Part shown: piece after piece, positions 17,793-26,214 of the stretch
Layout: every line of letters begins with the position of its first letter
Position numbering within the stretch: position 1 is the stretch's first letter
Assembly (NCBI GenBank): GCA_038131955.1
Contig: JAYPQK010000001.1
Coordinates: forward strand, 310,001 to 374,000
Reading direction: 5' to 3'
DNA length: 64,000 bases
From: SHAN690 sp038131955
Lineage (GTDB): Bacteria > Bacteroidota > Bacteroidia > Flavobacteriales_G > Salibacteraceae
Notes under the pieces: generated by a model
The model's input: the letters and a program-made list of their open reading frames with translations, nothing else
The model's database searches: none
What the model was told of the DNA's origin: nothing
Made by a program: the position numbers and the translations under genes

Positions 17793-18989
17793 ATGAAAAC
17801 AACAGTTATGCAATTCAACAGAATTCTACTTCTCTCTATCTCTCTAGGTCTGATCACTTTAGGATCTTGTAAGCGAGAGGGATGTACGGACCCAGAGGCT
17901 ATCAATTACAACGAAAAGGCCAAGAAGGAAGACAACAGCTGTGAGTATGATACTTCGGCGGATTCCGTTCTTGCGGGAGACATTACAGAAGACCGCACCT
18001 TGGATGCGAGCATCAGTTATACATTGTCTGGTGGAGTTTACGTCAAAGAAGGAGCCACCCTTACCATTCCGGCAGGGACTATGATCAAGTCTGATCCAAC
18101 TGAGTCAGTAGCCTACCTCCTAATCGAGCGTGGAGCGAAAATTCAAGCGACAGGAACGGTGTCGGATCCGATCGTATTCACATCTGGAGCGGCAAATCCT
18201 GCCTCCGGTGATTGGGGAGGAATCATACTCTGCGGATATGCCCCTATTAACAACGGTAACGAGGCTACTGCCGAAGTGGGGGATGTTCTCTATGGAGGAG
18301 ACAATCCGGCTGATAATTCCGGCACCCTAAGCTATGTGCGTGTAGAATACACAGGTAATGCCATCAACGACGAGAAGGAGCACAATGGATTCACCTTCAA
18401 TGCTGTTGGCTCCGGCACATCCATTTCTTACCTGCAATCGTATATGGGTAATGATGACGGATTTGAATTCTTCGGTGGAACGGTCGAAGCCAACTACCTG
18501 ATATCATCCGGTTCAGGCGATGACAGTTTTGACTGGACATACGGTTGGTCAGGAACGGGTTCTTATTGGATCGCTGAGCAGATTCCTGGCATCGGAGACC
18601 GAGGCATCGAGGCAGACAATAACGGTGATGACAACGGTGCTTCTCCCTTTTCAAATCCAACGCTTAGCAACCTGACCCTGACTGGTTATGGTGAGAGCGA
18701 CGGTATCAAACTTCGCGAAGGAACTAAGGCTAACATCTCGAATGTGGTCATTGATAATTTCAGCGATGGCATCGATATGGAACACGCCATCACGATCTCC
18801 AATATTGCCTCCGGTGAGTTGACTCTCGAAGATATCCAAATGTCAAATGTCTCGGACCTCTTTGAAATCAAGGGTGCGGGATCTACAAGCGATAGTACAG
18901 CCGCTGCGGATAAGATCAATGCAGCCATTACAGGAACAACTTCCGGCGCAGGAACTGACTGGCTAAACGGTTGGTCAAAAAGCCTGTAA
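17793..18989 (+). CDS. Beta-helix lipoprotein paired with TonB receptor
   Basis: A 398-residue lipoprotein with signal ending LITLGSC (lipobox GSC). A Cys-containing head (CTDPEAINYNEKAKKEDNSC) of the type seen at the start of many Bacteroidota surface proteins is followed by repeated short strands with Asn, Gly and Asp turns (GGVYVKEGATLTIPAGTMI, DGFEFFGGTVEANYL, DGIKLREGTKANISNVVIDN), which suggests a right-handed parallel beta-helix. ATG 17793 is chosen over an in-frame TTG at 17766. It lies 107 bases after the receptor gene and ends at a strong terminator. Probably surface-exposed partner of the receptor; ligand unknown. Confidence 0.75.
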   Translation: MKTTVMQFNRILLLSISLGLITLGSCKREGCTDPEAINYNEKAKKEDNSCEYDTSADSVLAGDITEDRTLDASISYTLSGGVYVKEGATLTIPAGTMIKSDPTESVAYLLIERGAKIQATGTVSDPIVFTSGAANPASGDWGGIILCGYAPINNGNEATAEVGDVLYGGDNPADNSGTLSYVRVEYTGNAINDEKEHNGFTFNAVGSGTSISYLQSYMGNDDGFEFFGGTVEANYLISSGSGDDSFDWTYGWSGTGSYWIAEQIPGIGDRGIEADNNGDDNGASPFSNPTLSNLTLTGYGESDGIKLREGTKANISNVVIDNFSDGIDMEHAITISNIASGELTLEDIQMSNVSDLFEIKGAGSTSDSTAAADKINAAITGTTSGAGTDWLNGWSKSL

Positions 18990-19023
18990 GCAGCCTAGAA
19001 AGAGCATTTTTTAATTCAAGCCG

Positions 19024-19055
19024 AAAAGGTCGACTCTAAAGGGTCGACCTTTTTT
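19024..19055 (+). terminator. Rho-independent terminator after the beta-helix lipoprotein gene
   Basis: A perfect stem of AAAGGTCGAC with GTCGACCTTT around a short loop, followed by a run of T. Confidence 0.9.
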
Positions 19056-19169
19056 GTTTACATGGGCTTAACATTGGCTCATCGCCGAACAACTTGGCAT
19101 TTCGCCAAAAATGGACTTTATGGTCTCATTTTCTAATGCTTACCCAATTTCCACTTTTTTCAATGTGAA

Positions 19170-19181
19170 GTTAAGCTTAAC
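19170..19181. promoter_or_regulatory. 12-bp palindrome upstream of the phosphate-type porin
   Basis: GTTAAGCTTAAC is a perfect palindrome. Copies of CTTAAC also lie at 19067-19072 and 19207-19212, and at 14759-14764 before the TonB receptor gene. Possible operator of the PhoB-like regulator; unproven. Confidence 0.35.
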
Positions 19182-19252
19182 ACCAGTTTACCTTTTGGTT
19201 ATGAGTCTTAACTCAAGGCGAATTCAGTGTGAATAAAGCGAAAATTTGCGCC

Positions 19253-20461
19253 ATGAAAACACCCCGAACCCAACTATGGGCCACACTGATCTTAGTGCTA
19301 GTGGCCATTCCGTCTTTTGGTCAAGGAATTCATTATCCAAAATTCGGTAGCGGCATTCGATACGAATCTGCTGATTCAAGCGGCGCAATTAAAATGAGCG
19401 CGCGAATTCAGAACCTATTCATAGCGAGACAAGACCTAAACAGCGAATTCGATCCACAATTGAATGGCATGGTCCGTCGAGCTCGACTCAAGTTTGATGG
19501 TTTCGCCTTTTCTCCGAAGCTCACCTACAAAATCGAGTTGGGCTTGGCACAGAGAGACCATGGCTTTCGCGATGACGGAGAGCTTGTTGGTAATACCTCA
19601 CGATTAGTGATGGACGCCGTGTTGAAATACGAATTCGCCAAAGGTCATAAGATCTGGTTTGGTCAGACGAAGCTGCCTAGTAACCGTGAACGTGTCATTT
19701 CATCTCAGAAACTACAGTTCGTAGATCGAAGTTTATTGAATAGCCGTTTCAATATCGACCGAGACTTTGGAATCCAGCTGCACCATAAGTTCAAGATCGG
19801 AGAGGCTCGCTTAAAGCTGGTAGAATCCATTTCTATGGGAGAAGGCCGCAACGTGATTCAAACCGATATCGGAGGGCTGGACTACACCGCCCGCGTTGAA
19901 TTTCTTCCTTTTGGAGATTTCACAGGGAAAGGGGATTACTATTCATCCGACTTAGCGCGAGAAGAAAGCCCAAAACTTTCCATCGGCATCACTGGTGACT
20001 TCAATCAGGGTGCTATTCGACAAGGTGGACAACTTGGCCGAATTCTCAAGGATAGCCTTGGAAACTATGTCACGGCCGACCTTCTTTCCTTCCAAGGGGA
20101 TATGATGTTCAAGTATCAAGGTTGGTCTTCACTGGTCGAAGTTGCCTATAGAGAAAGCAGCCTCGGCGACTTCCGAGATGTAAGTGGAAATGCCTACCGC
20201 ACAGGGTTTGCATATTCAGGTCAGGCCGGCTATTTGTTTAAGAACAATCTAGAATGTGCAGGAAGATATACGCGTACGATGCCCCTTCAAGCGACAGCTA
20301 GTGGGGTGGGACACGTGGAACAGTATACGCTAGGCCTTTCCCGTTATTTTATGGGCCATAATGTAAAAGTTCAAACTGACTTAACATACGAGCGAAGCCT
20401 AAACACAACCTTTGCTAACGGAATGCTGATGTACCGCTTCCAAACTGAACTGTCCTTTTAA
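19253..20461 (+). CDS. Phosphate-selective porin O/P-like outer-membrane protein
   Basis: A 402-residue porin with signal peptide ending IPSFGQG. The opening IHYPKFGSGIRYES, then MSARIQNLFIARQ and MVRRARLKFDGFAFSPKLTYKIELGLAQ match the OprO/OprP family of trimeric anion or phosphate/polyphosphate porins; the chain ends RFQTELSF with a C-terminal Phe typical of barrels. ATG 19253 is preferred over GTG 19229 because AAAATTTG (19241-19248) ends four bases before it. It stands 20 bases before the Na/Pi cotransporter gene, and so probably supplies phosphate across the outer membrane for it. Confidence 0.85.
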   Translation: MKTPRTQLWATLILVLVAIPSFGQGIHYPKFGSGIRYESADSSGAIKMSARIQNLFIARQDLNSEFDPQLNGMVRRARLKFDGFAFSPKLTYKIELGLAQRDHGFRDDGELVGNTSRLVMDAVLKYEFAKGHKIWFGQTKLPSNRERVISSQKLQFVDRSLLNSRFNIDRDFGIQLHHKFKIGEARLKLVESISMGEGRNVIQTDIGGLDYTARVEFLPFGDFTGKGDYYSSDLAREESPKLSIGITGDFNQGAIRQGGQLGRILKDSLGNYVTADLLSFQGDMMFKYQGWSSLVEVAYRESSLGDFRDVSGNAYRTGFAYSGQAGYLFKNNLECAGRYTRTMPLQATASGVGHVEQYTLGLSRYFMGHNVKVQTDLTYERSLNTTFANGMLMYRFQTELSF

Positions 20462-20481
20462 ATAACCTAACCCAACTACCG

Positions 20482-22170
20482 GTGAGCTACAGTTTTTACG
20501 ACTTTTTGGTGCTAATGGGCGCCTTGGGATTCTTCATCTACGGGATGAAGATCATGAGTGAAGGCATCCAAAAAGCAGCAGGCCAAAAGCTTCGAGAGAT
20601 CCTCGGAGCCATGACCAAAAACCGATTCTTCGGGGTCATTACGGGCTTCCTCATAACAAGCCTTGTGCAGTCTTCTTCCGCGACCACGGTAATGACTGTG
20701 AGCTTCGTGAACGCTGGACTCTTATCCCTAGTTGAGTCTGCAGGTGTGATGATGGGAGCGAATATCGGTACGACCATTACCGGTTGGATCGTATCCTATT
20801 TCGGGTTTAAATTCAAGATCGTCACGCTTTCCCTTCCCATGATCGCATTCGGTCTTCCGATGATGCTCACCGGAAATTCTAAGGTGAAAAGTACAGGTGA
20901 ATTCCTAATTGGATTCGCTATTCTGTTTCTTGGTCTTTCAGCATTAAAAGATGCAGTGCCAGATCTAAAGGAAAATCCAGAGGTTCTTTCATTTCTCTCA
21001 GGTTTCGAGCCAGGCATCCTAACCAATCTGCTCTTTGTACTGATCGGTGCCGTGGTCACCATTATTGTGCAATCTTCGAGCGCGGCGATGACCCTCACTT
21101 TCGTCATGTGCAACAACGGCTGGATACCATTTCCTTTAGCCGCAGCGATGATCCTCGGAGAGAACATCGGAACAACCATCACTGCAGAACTTGCCTCCTT
21201 TGTCGGAAACGTGCACGCTAAGCGTTCAGCGAGAATTCACTCGATGTTCAATATCATTGGTGTAACCTGGATGGTATTCTTGCTCCCCTTCGCTTTGGAT
21301 CTTATCACGTGGTTCTCTCAAAGTATCATGGGTAATACTTCTCCATATGAGGATTCGGAATCCATTCCTTTCGCTTTGTCCTACTTCCACACCTTCTTCA
21401 ACTTGACCAACGTCATGCTGTTGATCTGGTTTGTTCCGGTTCTGGTCAAACTAGCCATCAAATCCGTTCCGTCAAAAGGTGATGATGACGAAGTGTTCCA
21501 TCTGGAGTACATCGGCACAGGGCTCATGGGAACCTCTGAACTTGCAATACTTGAAGCTCGAAAAGAGGTCACCAAGTTCAGCGAAATCACCCTACGCCAC
21601 GTCAGAATGGTGAAAGACCTGCTCGTTGAAAAAGACAAGAAGAAGTCAAAAAAACTGGTAAAGCGTATCAAGAAATACGAAGAGATCACTGATAATATCG
21701 AAGCAGAAATCACGAAGTACCTTACGAAAGTTTCGACCAAACAGCTTTCTAAGGAGTCGTCACAGTTGGTGCGTACCATGTTGAGCGTGATCAAAGATCT
21801 GGAGCAAATCAGCGATATCTGTTACCAAATGTCCGTCAACCTAGACAAGAAACAGGACAGGAAGATATGGTTCACTGCGGATCAACGCGAGGCCCTCTTG
21901 AAGCTTTTTGGCATGGTGGAAGATGCAATAAATAACATGAACAAGAACATGAACTTGGGGAATGCTCACTTGGATCTTGAGGTCGCTGCCAAATTAGAGC
22001 ACGCCATCGACAAGAAAAGAGATGCTATCCGCAAGACGCATTTGGAAAACGTTGAGAAAGGTGAGTACGACTTCCAAAATGGAATGATCTACAGTGACCT
22101 CTTCGTGAACTTGGAGCGTATTGGCGACCTGGTGATGAACGTCAACGAAGCCCTTGCTGGAAAATTCTAA
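20482..22170 (+). CDS. Na/Pi cotransporter family protein with PhoU-like domain
   Basis: A 562-residue inner-membrane transporter. The N-terminal two thirds holds an inverted duplication of the Na/Pi domain; both copies carry the QSSSA motif (SLVQSSSATTVMTVSFVN and IIVQSSSAAMTLTFVM) and GANIGTTIT / GENIGTTIT. The C-terminal third (about 340-560) is helical and PhoU-like. It imports phosphate with sodium. The start is GTG at 20482 (GTG AGC TAC AGT). It is probably co-transcribed with the porin gene. The 3' end overlaps the convergent lipoprotein gene by 4 bases. Confidence 0.92.
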   Translation: MSYSFYDFLVLMGALGFFIYGMKIMSEGIQKAAGQKLREILGAMTKNRFFGVITGFLITSLVQSSSATTVMTVSFVNAGLLSLVESAGVMMGANIGTTITGWIVSYFGFKFKIVTLSLPMIAFGLPMMLTGNSKVKSTGEFLIGFAILFLGLSALKDAVPDLKENPEVLSFLSGFEPGILTNLLFVLIGAVVTIIVQSSSAAMTLTFVMCNNGWIPFPLAAAMILGENIGTTITAELASFVGNVHAKRSARIHSMFNIIGVTWMVFLLPFALDLITWFSQSIMGNTSPYEDSESIPFALSYFHTFFNLTNVMLLIWFVPVLVKLAIKSVPSKGDDDEVFHLEYIGTGLMGTSELAILEARKEVTKFSEITLRHVRMVKDLLVEKDKKKSKKLVKRIKKYEEITDNIEAEITKYLTKVSTKQLSKESSQLVRTMLSVIKDLEQISDICYQMSVNLDKKQDRKIWFTADQREALLKLFGMVEDAINNMNKNMNLGNAHLDLEVAAKLEHAIDKKRDAIRKTHLENVEKGEYDFQNGMIYSDLFVNLERIGDLVMNVNEALAGKF

Positions 22171-22682
22171 TTACCCGTGCCGTTCTGAAATACGAACGGC
22201 ACGCTCTGCACCCTATTACTCTCGTTACCCGCTTGGTCGATGATGTAAGACTCGAGCCGAATGGTGTCATTGCCTTGATATAGCTGCACCAGAGAAAAAC
22301 TCTGGATCACCTTTCCTTTTAGCAGCCATCCTTCTCTGTTCTTACTTGATGCAGGGATCACGCTGAAAAAGCTGGTAGGGTTCGCGGGGATGAACTCGAC
22401 CCATTGTCCATCTATCTTCTCAAATAAGAAAGTCCGTACTGATCTGATCGTATTCGAATCGATCGGACCGTCGGTGTCCACATCGTGTCCAATATCACCC
22501 TGACAATCCTCAAACTCCGTTTGGAAGATGAGATTCTCCCGACTGTCATCGAGCATCAGCGTATCGTAGGTAAGCGAAGGAGCCGGTTCGTCACATTTGA
22601 TCTTCGTGCAGCCTATTACAACGCCTGTCGCCATGGCCAGAGCCATTACCTTTGAAATCGTATTTGCGTATTTGCGTTGCAT
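22167..22682 (-). CDS. Hypothetical lipoprotein
   Basis: A 171-residue lipoprotein: signal with lipobox GVVIGC, then a beta-rich domain (DTLMLDDSRENLIFQTEFEDCQGDIG, IDQAGNESNRVQSVPFVF). Not recognised. TACTTTCG (22688-22695) ends five bases before the ATG at 22682, inside the start of the divergent LuxE-like gene. The two start codons overlap in CATG. A second ATG at 22646 gives a shorter but adequate signal peptide and would remove the clash. Confidence 0.75.
   Translation of the reverse strand: MQRKYANTISKVMALAMATGVVIGCTKIKCDEPAPSLTYDTLMLDDSRENLIFQTEFEDCQGDIGHDVDTDGPIDSNTIRSVRTFLFEKIDGQWVEFIPANPTSFFSVIPASSKNREGWLLKGKVIQSFSLVQLYQGNDTIRLESYIIDQAGNESNRVQSVPFVFQNGTGN
22177..22202. terminator. 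Hairpin at the end of two convergent genes
   Basis: GTGCCGTTC pairs perfectly with GAACGGCAC around TGAAATAC. There is no T-run on either side, and it lies in the last codons of the lipoprotein gene, so it may act as a weak or Rho-assisted stop. Confidence 0.4.
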
Positions 22683-23661
22683 GGACTCGAAAGTAACAAT
22701 CGTCGATCGAATTTCTTCTCTCTCTTCAGACGCGGATTTCGCTGCGTTGGCTGGGGAGATCTTTGACTATCAACGTAAGCATAACGCACTCTATGGACGA
22801 TTCGTTCAAGGTGTATTCGGAAACTCATCATTTAATCTAGATCAACCCGCCCTCTTACCTATCCAACTTTTCAAATTTGCAAGGGTCAGTTGTCACGATA
22901 CCGAAGAGACCATTTTCTTGAGCAGCGGCACGACCCTAAGCACGAGGTCACAGCACCCGGTGTACGACCTGTCGCTCTATGAACGTTTGTCGATTCAGCA
23001 CTTCGAATCCATCTATGGAAGCCTCAAAGACCTTGTGATCCTTGCTCTATTGCCTTCGTACGAAGAACAAGGCAGCTCATCACTGGTATTCATGGTAGAC
23101 CGGTTTATACTTCGCGCTGATCCGAGATCCAAGTTTTTACTGCATGAACCGCACCTGCTCAAGCAGACGCTGTCTCAGCTCGCAGAGGAAAAACAACCAG
23201 CCGTTCTCTTTGGCGTAAGCTATGCTTTGCTCGACTTTGTGGAACTACATAAAGTGGAGTATCCGGAACTGATCCTAATGGAAACTGGAGGTATGAAAGG
23301 AAGGAGAAAGGAGATGACCCGCGACGAGCTTCACGCTGCATTGAAATTGGGATTTCCTGCCTCCAGGATCCACTCTGAGTATGGAATGACCGAACTGCTT
23401 TCGCAGGGCTACTTGAACGACCAAGGGAGATTCATTCCTCCACGCTGGATGAAGGCTTTCACCTCAGAGATCAGCGACCCATTGCGGATCCTCGGGCCCG
23501 GAGAACGAGGGCTGCTCGCCTTTATCGATCTGGCCAATGTGCACAGTTGCTCCTTCATTCAGACCCAGGACATCGGTATTGTTCAGTCTGATGGAACATT
23601 CTCCGTTGAGGGACGTTTGGACACAAGTGATCTACGGGGATGTAACCTACTATACACCTGA
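22681..23661 (+). CDS. LuxE-like acyl-protein synthetase/acyltransferase
   Basis: A 326-residue protein of the LuxE/PaaK-like adenylate-forming group. FLSSGTTLSTRSQHP is the phosphate-binding loop equivalent, and LMETGGMKGRRKEMTRDEL and HSEYGMTELLSQGY are the family's adenylation motifs. Such proteins activate acyl groups; in Bacteroidota they may serve lipid or surface polysaccharide acylation, but the substrate is unknown. ATG 22681 fits the family N-terminus; an upstream frame from 22597 runs antisense to the lipoprotein signal peptide. The chromate transporter gene follows after 2 bases. Confidence 0.85.
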   Translation: MDSKVTIVDRISSLSSDADFAALAGEIFDYQRKHNALYGRFVQGVFGNSSFNLDQPALLPIQLFKFARVSCHDTEETIFLSSGTTLSTRSQHPVYDLSLYERLSIQHFESIYGSLKDLVILALLPSYEEQGSSSLVFMVDRFILRADPRSKFLLHEPHLLKQTLSQLAEEKQPAVLFGVSYALLDFVELHKVEYPELILMETGGMKGRRKEMTRDELHAALKLGFPASRIHSEYGMTELLSQGYLNDQGRFIPPRWMKAFTSEISDPLRILGPGERGLLAFIDLANVHSCSFIQTQDIGIVQSDGTFSVEGRLDTSDLRGCNLLYT

Positions 23662-23663
23662 CA

Positions 23664-24806
23664 ATGACTGAAAATAATACACAAAAGGGCCGGCTTCTTG
23701 AAGTAGCTGGTGTATTCCTCAAAATGGGATTCATCGCGTTTGGTGGTCCTGCTGCTCACGTCGCGATGATGGAAGAAGAGGTCGTAGAGAAAAGAAAATG
23801 GATGAGTCGTCAACATTTTCTGGACCTCATGGGGGCGACCAACCTGATTCCCGGACCAAACTCTACGGAGATGACCATGCACTGCGGTCACGAGCGTGCG
23901 GGAGTGCCCGGCCTATTCGTTGCGGGCATCAGCTTTATTCTACCAGCTGTTTTGTTGACCGGGCTCTTAGCATGGTTCTATACCGCTTATGGTGATCTGC
24001 CCGCTATCGAACCCCTGTTCAGCGGTATCAAACCAGCGGTACTGGTTCTGATCATCTCCGCGATTTATAAGCTGGGTAAGAAGGCTTTAAAGAACCCCGA
24101 ACTTGGTGTGCTTGGCGGTCTCACACTTGTAGCAGGACTCTTAGGAGTGAATGAAATTCTCGCCTTGCTTTCTGCAGGACTGATCGGAGCCTTGTATTTC
24201 TATTTCACCCGCCACAATAAAGGCACGTTGACTTCCTTGATTCCGTTGGCGGCCCTGCCCGCATCGAGCGGATTAATGATCCCTCTAAGTACCAAGGGAA
24301 TCTTCTTCACCTTCTTAAAGGTTGGAGCTGTTCTCTACGGTAGCGGATATGTATTGTTTGCCTACCTCGAAGCAGAGCTTGTCACCCCGGGCTTCATGAC
24401 CAATCCAGATCTGATGGATGCAATCGCAATGGGGCAATTCACTCCGGGCCCTGTACTCTCTACTGCTACATTCGTTGGGTTTCAGTTGGGTGGCTGGCAG
24501 GGAGCCGTTGCCGCAACGCTTGGAATATTCTTACCCTGCTTCTTGTTCGTGTGGCTTCTTAATCCGCTGGTGCCAAAGCTGAGAGCCTCTAGGTTTCTCG
24601 CTGGATTCTTGGATTCCGTGAACATTGCCGCCGTGGCGGTTATGGTTTCGGTCCTATTTAGCATGGGTGTCTCTACCTTGCTCAATTGGCAGATGGGCGT
24701 TGTCGCTGTGCTTAGTGGTATTCTCTTCTTTACTGTGAAACAAGTGAACGCCATGTGGCTCGTTGCATTTGGCGCGGTAAGTGGCTGGTTGCTGTCTTTC
24801 ATTTGA
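23664..24806 (+). CDS. chrA: Chromate transporter ChrA
   Basis: A 380-residue membrane protein of the CHR family, long form with two homologous halves: the first opens FLKMGFIAFGGPAAHVAMME and has the typical GATNLIPGPNSTEM, the second has FLKVGAVLYGSGYVLFAYLEAE and AMGQFTPGPVLSTATFVG. About ten hydrophobic segments are visible. ChrA exports chromate or related oxyanions by proton-coupled transport. Only 2 bases separate it from the LuxE-like gene; the Crp/Fnr gene follows 37 bases on. Confidence 0.93.
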   Translation: MTENNTQKGRLLEVAGVFLKMGFIAFGGPAAHVAMMEEEVVEKRKWMSRQHFLDLMGATNLIPGPNSTEMTMHCGHERAGVPGLFVAGISFILPAVLLTGLLAWFYTAYGDLPAIEPLFSGIKPAVLVLIISAIYKLGKKALKNPELGVLGGLTLVAGLLGVNEILALLSAGLIGALYFYFTRHNKGTLTSLIPLAALPASSGLMIPLSTKGIFFTFLKVGAVLYGSGYVLFAYLEAELVTPGFMTNPDLMDAIAMGQFTPGPVLSTATFVGFQLGGWQGAVAATLGIFLPCFLFVWLLNPLVPKLRASRFLAGFLDSVNIAAVAVMVSVLFSMGVSTLLNWQMGVVAVLSGILFFTVKQVNAMWLVAFGAVSGWLLSFI

Positions 24807-24843
24807 CCATCTATACTCTTGACAGAAGCATTATCTTGGTGAC

Positions 24844-25476
24844 GTGGAGCGTGAAATAGAACAAGAAATACGCAAACAGCTGTCTCTACTCGATGCCGAT
24901 CTCGTGGATTCGATCGTTTCGAACTCGACTTATTTAGAGGTGGATAAGGGACAAGAGTTACTGCGGCACGGACAATACGTAAAGGTGGTTCCACTGGTGA
25001 TATCTGGGCTCATCAAAGTCTATGCTCGATACGAAGAGAAAGAGCTCCTTCTCTACTACATCCAGCCAAACGAAAGTTGTGTCATGAGCTTTTCAGCAGC
25101 TTTGGAGAATACGCCCAGTGAGGTCTTCGCCGTTACTGAAGAACCCACACGCGTGGTGCTCCTCCCGGCAGAACAACTACAGCAGTGGACCAAGAACTTC
25201 CCAGGACTGAACCGGCTCTTCTTTGGGTTGTTCAATGCTAGGTACAGCGAACTGATCGATACGATCAATCATCTCCTTTATCAGAAGATGAATGCCCGCG
25301 TACTCAGTTTCCTTAAAGAGCGAGCCCAGGTGACAGGAAAACCATTGGTGAGTATGTCACACCGACAAATCGCCAATGAGCTGGGCACAGCACGAGAGGT
25401 CGTGACTCGCGTGCTTAAGAAGCTCGAAACCGACGGAAAGGTTGTGCAACTGGCAGATGGTATAAGAATATCATGA
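24844..25476 (+). CDS. Crp/Fnr-family transcriptional regulator
   Basis: A 210-residue regulator: an N-terminal cyclic-nucleotide-binding-type domain (about 1-120, LEVDKGQELLRHGQYVKVVPLVISG) and a C-terminal winged helix with recognition region MSHRQIANELGTAREVVTRVLKKLE. No Cys cluster for an Fe-S centre is present, so it is not a classic Fnr; the effector is unknown. The start is GTG at 24844. A perfect Crp-like palindrome lies 3 bases after its stop, in front of the next gene, which is a likely target. Confidence 0.9.
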   Translation: MEREIEQEIRKQLSLLDADLVDSIVSNSTYLEVDKGQELLRHGQYVKVVPLVISGLIKVYARYEEKELLLYYIQPNESCVMSFSAALENTPSEVFAVTEEPTRVVLLPAEQLQQWTKNFPGLNRLFFGLFNARYSELIDTINHLLYQKMNARVLSFLKERAQVTGKPLVSMSHRQIANELGTAREVVTRVLKKLETDGKVVQLADGIRIS

Positions 25477-25479
25477 GGT

Positions 25480-25495
25480 GGTGACCATGGTCACC
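25480..25495. promoter_or_regulatory. 16-bp Crp/Fnr-type palindromic operator
   Basis: GGTGACCATGGTCACC is a perfect palindrome and fits the Crp-type layout xGTGA-N6-TCACx. Its centre is about 42 bases before the start site expected from the TACTTTTG at 25518-25525, the position of class II activation. The regulator encoded immediately upstream is the obvious candidate to bind it. Confidence 0.65.
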
Positions 25496-25517
25496 GTTTA
25501 CTGGTATTCACCCCATG

Positions 25518-25525
25518 TACTTTTG
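25518..25525 (+). promoter_or_regulatory. Predicted -7 promoter element of the DUF2892 gene
   Basis: TACTTTTG, a perfect TAnnTTTG, 29 bases before the ATG at 25555. No good -33 TTG is seen, which fits a promoter that needs an activator. Confidence 0.6.
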
Positions 25526-25554
25526 ACTCAGTTAAACAACTAAAACTGGAAATC

Positions 25555-25761
25555 ATGAAAAAGAACATGGGAAGAATCGATCAAATCGTAAGAATACTTA
25601 TCGCATTGGTCATTGCAGGTCTGTGGTATGCAGGAGTCATTAACAGCACCGTTGCCATCATCGGTCTCATTCTAGCAGGAATCTTCATCGCCACAATCTT
25701 GATCAACTTTTGCCCTCTATATCTTCCTTTCGGTATCAGCACTCGCAAAAAAGAGGATTAA
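25555..25761 (+). CDS. Small DUF2892 inner-membrane protein
   Basis: A 68-residue protein with the opening KKNMGRIDQIVRILIALVIAG and two hydrophobic segments (about 12-31 and 32-50), ending FCPLYLPFGISTRKKED. This is the DUF2892 (YgaP-tail-like) family, often found near sulfur or redox genes; function unknown. It is monocistronic: promoter and operator in front, terminator behind. Confidence 0.88.
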   Translation: MKKNMGRIDQIVRILIALVIAGLWYAGVINSTVAIIGLILAGIFIATILINFCPLYLPFGISTRKKED

Positions 25762-25782
25762 CTTCCTTCCCAAACATAAACC

Positions 25783-25813
25783 AAGGCCCTGGCAGTTGTC
25801 GGGGCTTTTTTTT
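25783..25813 (+). terminator. Rho-independent terminator after the DUF2892 gene
   Basis: AAGGCCC pairs with GGGCTTT (one G-T pair) around a 12-base loop, followed by eight T. Confidence 0.75.
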
Positions 25814-25849
25814 GCCCAATGGTCGGGCATATATTCTTTTCATCGTAAT

Positions 25850-25857
25850 ATTGCAAT
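25850..25857. promoter_or_regulatory. Possible ArsR operator
   Basis: ATTGCAAT, an 8-bp palindrome in an AT-rich stretch 11 bases before the arsR start, a usual place for ArsR-type autoregulation. No second copy was found nearby. Confidence 0.3.
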
Positions 25858-25868
25858 GAATAAATGAT

Positions 25869-26204
25869 ATGGGACTAACCAAGACAGATCTATTCACAGA
25901 GGAACAAAACCTACTGAGTCGTATGGCGAAAGCCATGGGACACCCGGCTCGAGTGGCGATCGTTCAGCATTTGGTACAGACCAATGCATGCATCAATAGT
26001 GATCTAGTTCAAGAACTAGGATTGGCGCAAGCCACCATCTCCCAACATTTAAAAGAGCTGAAATCCATTGGGCTCATCCAGGGAACCATTGAGGGAACCT
26101 CGATGTGCTATTGCATCAACCCGGAAGCTTGGGCTGCTATGCAAACCGCCTTCAATCATCTTTTTGACAGTTACGCACAGTCTCATCCCGAAGACTGCTG
26201 CTAA
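25869..26204 (+). CDS. arsR: ArsR-family metalloregulator
   Basis: A 111-residue winged-helix repressor (MAKAMGHPARVAIVQHLV, LAQATISQHLKELKSIGLI). Cys residues that could bind As(III) are present: Cys in NACINSDL, the pair in MCYCIN, and the terminal PEDCC. It starts the arsenic operon and probably represses it until arsenite binds. The arsM start follows 10 bases after its stop. Confidence 0.9.
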   Translation: MGLTKTDLFTEEQNLLSRMAKAMGHPARVAIVQHLVQTNACINSDLVQELGLAQATISQHLKELKSIGLIQGTIEGTSMCYCINPEAWAAMQTAFNHLFDSYAQSHPEDCC

Positions 26205-26214
26205 ATCAACAACC

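Noticed and set aside
22177..22202. Strong Rho-independent terminator at the Na/Pi gene end
   Set aside because: The stem is perfect but no T-run follows on either strand; kept only as a low-confidence hairpin.
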